From an uncultured Collinsella sp. (GTDB lineage: Bacteria; Actinomycetota; Coriobacteriia; Coriobacteriales; Coriobacteriaceae): a DNA stretch of 64,000 nucleotides. The notes under the pieces are model-generated. The model saw only the letters and a program-made list of their open reading frames with translations, had not been told where the DNA came from and did no database searches. The DNA lies in NCBI GenBank assembly GCA_902496275.1, contig CABVAC010000001.1, forward strand, positions 62,001 to 126,000, given 5' to 3'. This document shows, in pieces, positions 58,454-64,000 of this stretch. The translations under genes and the position numbers were made by a program. Each line of letters starts with the position of its first letter. Within the stretch, counting starts at the first letter, position 1.

Positions 58454-59356
58454 ATGGATCGCAAAAAAGCAATCGCGCTCTCATTTTCCGTTCCCGTCGC
58501 ATGGGGCTTTTCGTACCCTCTCATGAAGATCGGCATGGACAGCATGAACGCCACGAGCATCGTCGCGCTGCGCTGCATCATTGCCTTTGTAGCCTGCCTG
58601 CTGCTCTTCCACAAGCACGCGTTGCGCATCAACCGCGACCTTATGGTCCGCGCCGCCATCATCGGCGCCATCATGGCAACCGAGCTCACCTGCATGTGCC
58701 TGGGCTCCAGCCTCACTTCCGCCTCCACTGCCGGCTTTTTGCAGAGCCTGACGGTCGTGATCGTGCCGTTTGCCAACGCCGCCCTGCTGCGCCGCGCCCC
58801 CGAGCGCAAAGTGCTCGTCGGCACCGCCATCGTCACCTGCGGCATGCTGCTGCTCTCGGGCGCCGACTTTACCAGTCTGAACCCGGGCGCGCTCATCATG
58901 CTGCTCTCCGCCTTCGTCTACGCCGGACACATCATTGTCGCCAAGCGCTTTGTCGAAGATGTCGACCCGCTGGCTCTGGGCGTTTGGCAGCTGGGCTTCG
59001 GCGGCCTATTCTCGGGCATCGCCGCATTCACCTTTGGCGGTTTCACGCTTCCCGGCACGCCGGGCGAGGTCATGGTCGTCGTCGCACTCGCGCTCATCTG
59101 CTCTGCCTATGGCTTTATCACCCAAACGCTCGTGCAGCCCCACGTACCTGCCGAGACCACCGGCTTCGCTTTCTCACTCGAGCCGGTCTGCTCTGCCGTC
59201 TTCTCGTTCTTCCTGGTCGGCGAGGTCCTGAGCCCCATCGCCTTCTTTGGCGCCACCCTCATCCTCACCGGCGTCATGGTGGCAACCGTCGAGCTTCCGC
59301 GCCTTCGCGCACATGGACAGGCTCGCATGGCAGGAGCGCCCGGGCAAGTCTCGTAG
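58454..59356 (+). CDS. EamA/DMT superfamily transporter
   Basis: 300 residues, ten spans in two EamA repeats (about 6-135, 150-280). Typical ends: LQSLTVVIVPFANAALLRRAPERK and LEPVCSAVFSFFLVGEVLSPIAF. Exporter of a metabolite or amino acid. AAAAGGAGTCCC before the ATG. Divergent LysR suggests induction by its substrate. Not closely alike to the DMT protein at 23046 beyond the family pattern. Confidence 0.88.
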   Translation: MDRKKAIALSFSVPVAWGFSYPLMKIGMDSMNATSIVALRCIIAFVACLLLFHKHALRINRDLMVRAAIIGAIMATELTCMCLGSSLTSASTAGFLQSLTVVIVPFANAALLRRAPERKVLVGTAIVTCGMLLLSGADFTSLNPGALIMLLSAFVYAGHIIVAKRFVEDVDPLALGVWQLGFGGLFSGIAAFTFGGFTLPGTPGEVMVVVALALICSAYGFITQTLVQPHVPAETTGFAFSLEPVCSAVFSFFLVGEVLSPIAFFGATLILTGVMVATVELPRLRAHGQARMAGAPGQVS

Positions 59357-59444
59357 ACCCCACTCTTCATACAGCCGTGTCATAAAGGCAACCGGTGCGC
59401 CTTTACAATAGATGCCAACATAGCATTTGCCATAAAGGAGCTCC

Positions 59445-60170
59445 ATGAACACCGCAACTCGCGACCGCAACATAGCAACTTGGTTGGGCGATGCGCCGCA
59501 GCCGGTACGTGACACTACGAACCAGCTGCTCGAGCGCATCGCCCTTTTGCGTGTCGAGCAAACCATCTACCCGGCACAAGACGACATCCTCAATGCCCTC
59601 GCCTACACGCCGGCCGACCAGGTTAAGGTTGTCATCTTGGGTCAAGACCCCTATCACGGACCCAACCAGGCAATGGGGCTGTCGTTCTCGGTCCCCACGA
59701 CGCAAACCAAGTTGCCGCCGAGCCTGCGCAACATCTACAAGGAACTCAAAACCGATCTAGGTTGCCCCATTCCCGCCACAGGAGATCTAACTCCATGGGC
59801 ACAACAGGGCGTCTTGCTCCTCAACACCACGCTCACCGTGCGTGAGCATGTCGCCAACTCGCACGCCAAACTGGGCTGGAGCACCCTGACCGACTACGTT
59901 ATCGAACGCTGCTGCCAGCTGCCCCAGCCAGTTGTCTTTTTGGCATGGGGTCGCTTTGCCCAGCAGATGGTCGAGGGCAAGCTCGAAGCCACCGGCGCAG
60001 GCAAAGCAACCGGCAAGTTCTGTCTGGCCTCTACGCACCCCTCGCCGCTTTCGGCCAACCGAGCCACAGCGGAACTCCCCGCCTTTATGGATTCACGCCC
60101 CTTCTCGGCAGCCAATCGGCTACTCGAACAGCACGGCTCGACCCCCGTCAACTGGACTTGCCTCGGCTAA
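59445..60170 (+). CDS. ung: uracil-DNA glycosylase
   Basis: 241 residues, family 1. Active-site LGQDPYHGPNQAMGLSFSV (Asp68 activates the water), uracil recognition LLLNTTLTVREHVANSH, VFLAWGRFAQ, and the leucine loop HPSPLSANR (about 198). It removes uracil from DNA to start base-excision repair. AAAGGAGCTCC before the ATG. Terminator at 60185-60218. Confidence 0.97.
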   Translation: MNTATRDRNIATWLGDAPQPVRDTTNQLLERIALLRVEQTIYPAQDDILNALAYTPADQVKVVILGQDPYHGPNQAMGLSFSVPTTQTKLPPSLRNIYKELKTDLGCPIPATGDLTPWAQQGVLLLNTTLTVREHVANSHAKLGWSTLTDYVIERCCQLPQPVVFLAWGRFAQQMVEGKLEATGAGKATGKFCLASTHPSPLSANRATAELPAFMDSRPFSAANRLLEQHGSTPVNWTCLG

Positions 60171-60184
60171 AAATCGATCCATCA

Positions 60185-60218
60185 AAAACGCGCCCGACAG
60201 CTTTCCATCGGGCGCGTT
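60185..60218. terminator. bidirectional terminator of ung and the SDR gene
   Basis: AAACGCGCCCGA and TCGGGCGCGTTT pair around a 10-base loop. The two genes are convergent. Confidence 0.9.
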
Positions 60219-60220
60219 TC

Positions 60221-60901
60221 CTATTCGGGCCAAACAAATTGTGTGCGGCCGGCCTCGCCACCGTCAATGAGCAGACTCTGCCCAGTCATAAACCGGTTGG
60301 TCACGCCCACAAAGTAGATCCACTCGGCGATCTCTTGGGCGGTGGCCCAGCGTTTAAGCGGCGTGAGCTCCATAATCTGGTTCCACAGGTGCTCGTCTTC
60401 CATCACGCAACGGTTGAGCGGCGTGATAACGCCACCCGGGTCCACACTGTTGGCGATGGCCTGCGGCGCTAGGCGGTTTGCAAGGTTCTTGGTGTAGGCG
60501 ATAACACCGCCCTTGCTGGCGGCATAGGCGGGAAACTCCGATCCCGTATGCCCGCTCGCCGACCCCACATTGACCACGGACTTGATAGCCGGCGCCGGCT
60601 TGGCGGCAAGCCCCTCCCCCACAAAGGCGTAGCGCTCGGTCACGTTGATGGTGCCACACAGGTTGGCGGCGATATCGTCGGCCGAATCCTGCGTACCGGC
60701 AACGTTCACGATTACCTGAGGCTCAAGATCGCCTGGAAACGTATCCAGATCGCGGACATCAACGATCAGATGGCGGTAGCGCTCGTGTTCGATCGCCGCC
60801 GGCAGAAGATCAAAGCCCACGACCTCGTGACCTTCGTCCAAAAAGCGCTGTACGCACGCGGCTCCGATACCGCCCGAAGCGCCCGTGATCAAAACCCGCA
60901 T
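60221..60901 (-). CDS. short-chain dehydrogenase/reductase
   Basis: 226 residues. Rossmann motif TGASGGIGAAC at residues 6-16, NVAGTQ (about 67), Ser/Tyr/Lys triad in NVGSASGHTGSEFPAYAASKGG (Y and K spaced by 3), and PGGVITPLN. Classical SDR, NAD(P)-dependent; resembles 3-alpha-hydroxysteroid or 3-oxoacyl-type enzymes (short N-terminus with DVRDLDTF). In a gut Coriobacterium a steroid substrate is possible, but this is speculation. The transporter gene starts 9 bases upstream of its start region and is in the same operon. Confidence 0.85.
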   Translation of the reverse strand: MRVLITGASGGIGAACVQRFLDEGHEVVGFDLLPAAIEHERYRHLIVDVRDLDTFPGDLEPQVIVNVAGTQDSADDIAANLCGTINVTERYAFVGEGLAAKPAPAIKSVVNVGSASGHTGSEFPAYAASKGGVIAYTKNLANRLAPQAIANSVDPGGVITPLNRCVMEDEHLWNQIMELTPLKRWATAQEIAEWIYFVGVTNRFMTGQSLLIDGGEAGRTQFVWPE

Positions 60902-60910
60902 AATTGCTCC

Positions 60911-61633
60911 TTAGGCGGTTGCGTGGCGCTCGAGGTATTCGGAGCCCACATTCTCGCGCTCCCAGCTACGCACTACCTTGTAGCCCACAGGGCTCAGGAA
61001 AACCTCACACAGCAGCTCGGCGACGGCGCCCGTCAATGAGCACATAAGAACCTGCACCCAGGTCCAGCCAAAGAACGTGTGGCTCACCACGATGGCAAAG
61101 ACCAGGTTGTCGATAAACTGACCAACGCCCGTAGATACATAGGAGCGGAAGGCAAAGCTCGCAAAATTATTCTTTTTGAGCATGCGGCCGAGCGACTGGT
61201 TGAGCGTGGAGTTAACCACGGCAGAAACGAACATGGCAAGCGACGAGCCAAGCACCACGTACCAGGCGCCACCGATGGTGGCGTTAAGGGCAGTGTTGAC
61301 CTCAATCATGCCGGTGTCGTAGTAGGCGCCCCACATGCCGGGCGTGAGCGAGCACAGCCAAAAGCACAGGCTCACGGCCAGGTTGACCGCCAACGCGAGG
61401 ATAGAGATTTTGATGGATGCCTTGGCGCCAAAACGCTTGCAGATCATGTCCTGGCACAAAAACGAGACCCAGCTCACCACAAAGCCGCAATCGAGTGCCA
61501 GATACGGCAGGCTGATGAGCTCTTTGTTGGCCAGCAGGTTCATCATGATGACACTCACGATAAACAGCGAAACCGTTGCCGCGGGAATGCTCCGCAGCAG
61601 GACCTTGTAGTCCTCCATGACCTTCTTGATCAT
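60911..61633 (-). CDS. VUT/QPTR-family (YhhQ-like) transporter
   Basis: 240 residues with six or seven membrane spans. VUT family hallmarks: VIMMNLLANKELISLP, ALDCGFVVSWVSFLCQDMI, WYVVLGSSLAMFVSAVVNSTLN, and QFIDNLVFAIVVSHTFFG. YhhQ imports queuosine precursors; others of the family are ECF-like with unknown vitamins. No preQ1 riboswitch was seen before it. It precedes the SDR gene by 9 bases. Weak ribosome site (AAAGGGGTACATA). Confidence 0.82.
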   Translation of the reverse strand: MIKKVMEDYKVLLRSIPAATVSLFIVSVIMMNLLANKELISLPYLALDCGFVVSWVSFLCQDMICKRFGAKASIKISILALAVNLAVSLCFWLCSLTPGMWGAYYDTGMIEVNTALNATIGGAWYVVLGSSLAMFVSAVVNSTLNQSLGRMLKKNNFASFAFRSYVSTGVGQFIDNLVFAIVVSHTFFGWTWVQVLMCSLTGAVAELLCEVFLSPVGYKVVRSWERENVGSEYLERHATA

Positions 61634-61752
61634 TATGTACCCCTTTGGTTTTAGGTTTAACGAGCAGGATATCGGACCCGAACTGCTCGGCCGCCCCGGT
61701 CTTGAGACGACGGTGGGTATGATAGCCGCTCATACGGCATCAGGCAAGCAAA

Positions 61753-61784
61753 CGGCGCGGCAGCCCCGCAGGGCCACCGCGCCG
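61753..61784 (-). terminator. hairpin after prfC
   Basis: CGGCGCGG and CCGCGCCG pair around an inner GCCCCGCAGGGC, just past the prfC stop (61790). Only GTTTGC follows on the minus strand, so it is probably a weak terminator. Confidence 0.6.
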
Positions 61785-61789
61785 ATGCG

Positions 61790-63403
61790 TTAAAAGGCTA
61801 CGTTGCCAAACTCCGACAGGATAAGGTCGGGGTTGTGGTCGGTTGCCCAATCCACGTTCCACGGGCTCGTGAACAGCAGCAGCTTACCACCGCGCATGTC
61901 CTCGACGCGCAGCGTGTCGCGCGTGAGCGAAAGGCCCGGGATATCGATGGTGTCGGGGTCGTTCTGAATCCAGCGGATGTCCGTATAGGGCAGCGGCTGG
62001 CGACGGACCTCAACGCGGTACTCGGCCTTGAGGCGGCGCTCGAGCACCTCAAACTGCAGCACGCCGACCACGCCCACAATGACGCTCTCCATGCCGGCGC
62101 CCAATTCGCGGAAGATCTGGATGGCGCCCTCCTGGGCAAGCTCCTCCATGCCCTTGACGAACTGCTTGCGCTTGAGTGTGTCGACCTGCGTAATGCGAGC
62201 GAACATCTCGGGGGCAAACGTCGGGATCTGCGGATACTGCACATGGCGCTTGCCAGAGCACACGGTGTCGCCGATGCTAAAGATACCCGGGTCGAACAGA
62301 CCCACGATATCGCCCGCGTATGCCTCGTCCACGATGGCGCGGTCGTCGGCCATCATCGAGGTGCCCGTTGCCAGCTTGAGCTTGCGGTTACCCTGCATAT
62401 GGAAGGCGTCCATGCCGCGCTCGAACTTGCCCGAGCAGATGCGCACAAAGGCAATGCGATCGCGGTGGTTCTTGTCCATGTTGGCCTGGATCTTAAACAC
62501 AAAGCCGCTAAAGTCGTCGCGGCAAGGATCGACCGGCTCGCTGGTGAGCGTGTCGGTGTAGGCGCGCGGCGTCGGGGCTAGGCGCAGGAACTCCTTGAGG
62601 AAGGGCTCCACGCCAAAGTTGGTAAGCGCCGAGCCAAAGAACGCCGGGCTCAGCTTGCCGCAAGCCACGGCATCCAGGTCGAGCTCGTCGCCGGCGCCAT
62701 CGAGCAGCTCGATGTCGTCCATCAGGTTCTTGTGGTTCTCCTCGCCAATGAGCTCGTCCATGGAAGGATCGCCCAGCTCGGCCTCGACCTCGGCGACCTT
62801 CTTGGTGGCGTTGGCGTGGCCGTCGCCCTCAAAGGCAATGACGCGACGGGTCTGGCGATCGAACACGCCGCGGAAGTTGCGACCGCTGCCGATCGGCCAG
62901 TTCATGGGGTACGTATTGATACCCAGGACGTTCTCGATCTCTTCCATGAGCTCAAACGGATCGCGGGCTTCGTGGTCGAGCTTGTTTACAAAGGTGAAGA
63001 TGGGGATATGGCGCAGCGTGCAGACCTTAAAGAGCTTTTTGGTCTGGGCCTCGACGCCCTTAGCACCGTCGATGACCATGACCGCAGCGTCGGCGGCCAT
63101 AAGGGTACGGTAGGTATCCTCCGAGAAGTCCTGGTGGCCGGGGGTATCGAGAATGTTGACGCAGGCGCCGTTGTAGGTGAACTGCAGCACCGAGGAGGTA
63201 ACGGAAATACCGCGCTCCTTCTCGATGTCCATCCAGTCCGAGACAGCGTGCTTAGCCGAACTCTTGCCCTTGACCGAACCGGCGGTCTGAATGCTGCCGG
63301 TATAGAGCAGCAGCTTCTCGGTAAGTGTGGTCTTACCGGCGTCCGGGTGGCTGATGATCGCGAATGTGCGGCGCGACGAGATTTCATCCGACAGGCTTGC
63401 CAT
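61790..63403 (-). CDS. prfC: peptide chain release factor 3
   Basis: 537 residues, family length. G1 SHPDAGKTTLTEKLLLY, G2 ERGISVTSSVLQF, G3 DTPGHQDFSEDTYRTLMAAD and G4 NKLDHE, followed by EF-Tu-like domain II and the C-terminal RF3 domain ending in DHNPDLILSEFG. RF3 recycles RF1 and RF2 from the ribosome after peptide release. AAGAAAGGATCCGC before the ATG. Single gene. Confidence 0.97.
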   Translation of the reverse strand: MASLSDEISSRRTFAIISHPDAGKTTLTEKLLLYTGSIQTAGSVKGKSSAKHAVSDWMDIEKERGISVTSSVLQFTYNGACVNILDTPGHQDFSEDTYRTLMAADAAVMVIDGAKGVEAQTKKLFKVCTLRHIPIFTFVNKLDHEARDPFELMEEIENVLGINTYPMNWPIGSGRNFRGVFDRQTRRVIAFEGDGHANATKKVAEVEAELGDPSMDELIGEENHKNLMDDIELLDGAGDELDLDAVACGKLSPAFFGSALTNFGVEPFLKEFLRLAPTPRAYTDTLTSEPVDPCRDDFSGFVFKIQANMDKNHRDRIAFVRICSGKFERGMDAFHMQGNRKLKLATGTSMMADDRAIVDEAYAGDIVGLFDPGIFSIGDTVCSGKRHVQYPQIPTFAPEMFARITQVDTLKRKQFVKGMEELAQEGAIQIFRELGAGMESVIVGVVGVLQFEVLERRLKAEYRVEVRRQPLPYTDIRWIQNDPDTIDIPGLSLTRDTLRVEDMRGGKLLLFTSPWNVDWATDHNPDLILSEFGNVAF

Positions 63404-63562
63404 GCGGATCCTTTCTTGCGTTCTATATGCATTACGTCGATGTAACTGCCCTATTGTAGCCGTGAAACGCTGCAGCAGGGCACCTATCAGGACAAATTCA
63501 TCAGCCGAGCTTTATGGAGGAGGGACAGCAGTTCTAGATTTCCTCTTGCATAACTGTGCATA

Positions 63563-63596
63563 GTGTATATATACTGTGCTTACCGGTTATATACAC
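63563..63596. promoter_or_regulatory. palindromic operator of the GntR/YtrA-type regulator
   Basis: GTGTATATA (63563-63571) and TATATACAC (63588-63596) are exact complements separated by 16 bases, 28 bases before the GTG start. The sequence also offers promoter hexamers, so it is a likely autorepression site. Confidence 0.7.
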
Positions 63597-63623
63597 GTGT
63601 AGCCCATCAGCTAAGGAGCCGCT

Positions 63624-64000
63624 GTGGACATCATCCTATCCAATTCGGGCGACAAACCCATCTACGAGCAGATATCCTCGCAGGTCAAAGCTCAGATCTT
63701 ATCGGGAGCGCTCTCCGCGGGGGCCAAACTCCCCAGCATCCGTGCGCTCGCAAGCGACCTGGGCGTGAGCGTCATCACCACCAAGCGCGCCTACGCCGAC
63801 CTGGAACAGCTCGGCTTTATCTGCACCGTGCAGGGCAAGGGCTGTTTTGTTGCCGAGGGCAACCAAGAGCTCTTGCGCGAAAACCAGCTCTGCCATATCG
63901 AAGAGCTGCTTATGCAGGCGGCAGAACAAGCCGAAGCCGTGGGCGTCACGCGCGATAAACTGCACGAAATGCTCGACCTGGTCGCCCCCGAAACCATGCA
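63624..64000 (+). CDS. GntR family (YtrA subfamily) regulator, cut by the right edge
   Basis: GTG at 63624 after AAGGAGCCGCT; 125 residues are visible and the frame is open to the edge. The winged helix is complete: KPIYEQISSQVKAQILSGAL, AKLPSIRALASDLGVSVITT, KRAYADLEQLGFICTVQGKG and CFVAEGNQ. The short C-terminal helical region (GVTRDKLHEMLDLVA) is typical of YtrA-type repressors, which regulate neighbouring ABC transporter genes, probably lying just beyond this window. The start coincides with the end of a perfect inverted repeat (63563-63596). Confidence 0.9.
   Translation, partial: MDIILSNSGDKPIYEQISSQVKAQILSGALSAGAKLPSIRALASDLGVSVITTKRAYADLEQLGFICTVQGKGCFVAEGNQELLRENQLCHIEELLMQAAEQAEAVGVTRDKLHEMLDLVAPETM

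Noticed and set aside
61634..61789. preQ1 riboswitch before the VUT transporter
   Set aside because: The transporter's leader does not contain the preQ1-I hairpin or tail motif.
1..64000. CRISPR arrays, tRNA or rRNA genes, prophage
   Set aside because: No regularly spaced direct repeats with unique spacers, no cloverleaf or rRNA core, and no phage structural genes were seen by eye.

Overview
The window looks like a chromosome segment of a high-GC, strictly anaerobic gut actinomycete of the class Coriobacteriia, most like Collinsella. This is inferred from protein character, not from a marker gene: an N-terminal-rubredoxin (reverse-type) rubrerythrin, a bile-salt-hydrolase family enzyme, a beta-glucoside-type PTS permease, R15P-type vitamin B6 synthesis, many LysR regulators, strong AAGGAGG ribosome sites, GTG starts, and many short palindromic intergenic repeats. 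No rRNA, tRNA, CRISPR array, transposase, integrase or phage block was recognised. The gene content is mostly core and metabolic.

Layout. 0-5 kb: a DUF2130-type coiled-coil protein cut by the left edge; a HIRAN/small acidic protein/metallophosphoesterase run; a 27-residue membrane peptide; an aldehyde dehydrogenase-alcohol dehydrogenase pair. 5-10.5 kb: rubrerythrin; a candidate PD-(D/E)XK-type protein; PdxR-like regulator divergent from pdxST. 10.5-15 kb: a hairpin-rich intergenic block with a candidate branched RNA, an RGG-repeat protein, an MFS exporter, a peptide-deformylase-like protein and a LysR. 15-20 kb: a minus-strand operon of amidohydrolase, two ceramidase-like proteins and a PTS EIIBC. 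20-26 kb: an HTH-aminotransferase fusion, a LysR/DMT pair and the potassium transporter kup. 26-36 kb: a Tat lipoprotein hydrolase, bile salt hydrolase, a second deformylase-like protein, purine and uracil permeases, an esterase, a methionine-synthase-like protein with LysR, and a HAD phosphatase. 37-39 kb: a TPP riboswitch with its terminator controlling thiM, a thiamine-binding protein and thiE. 39-45 kb: patatin, an EAL remnant, a GGDEF-PAS-GGDEF protein, a flavoprotein, an ArsC/Spx-like protein, a CobW-type GTPase and trmL. 45-52 kb: two paralogous Orc1-like ATPases, one translationally coupled to a UvrA-like ATPase, and a TetM-like GTPase. 52-64 kb: GNAT, rsmJ, small membrane proteins, rlmA, MATE, a second LysR/DMT pair, ung, SDR, a VUT transporter, prfC and a GntR regulator cut by the right edge.

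The most unusual signals are in the repeats. Two copies of a roughly 120-bp element (5921-6043 and 7343-7463) end in inverted termini that read TAA-G-TGA-G-TAG, a stop in all three frames; each supplies the actual stop codon of the gene it follows, in two different frames. Several families of short palindromes built around a GGGAC/GTCCC core also contain or abut gene stop codons. Other points of interest are a predicted multibranched RNA beside the RGG-protein gene, a deformylase-like protein with HMIDH in place of HExxH, an HTH-aminotransferase fusion under a 20-bp palindrome, three 10-bp tandem sites before the ATPase/UvrA-like operon, and mutually exclusive helices in the leader of the TetM-like gene.
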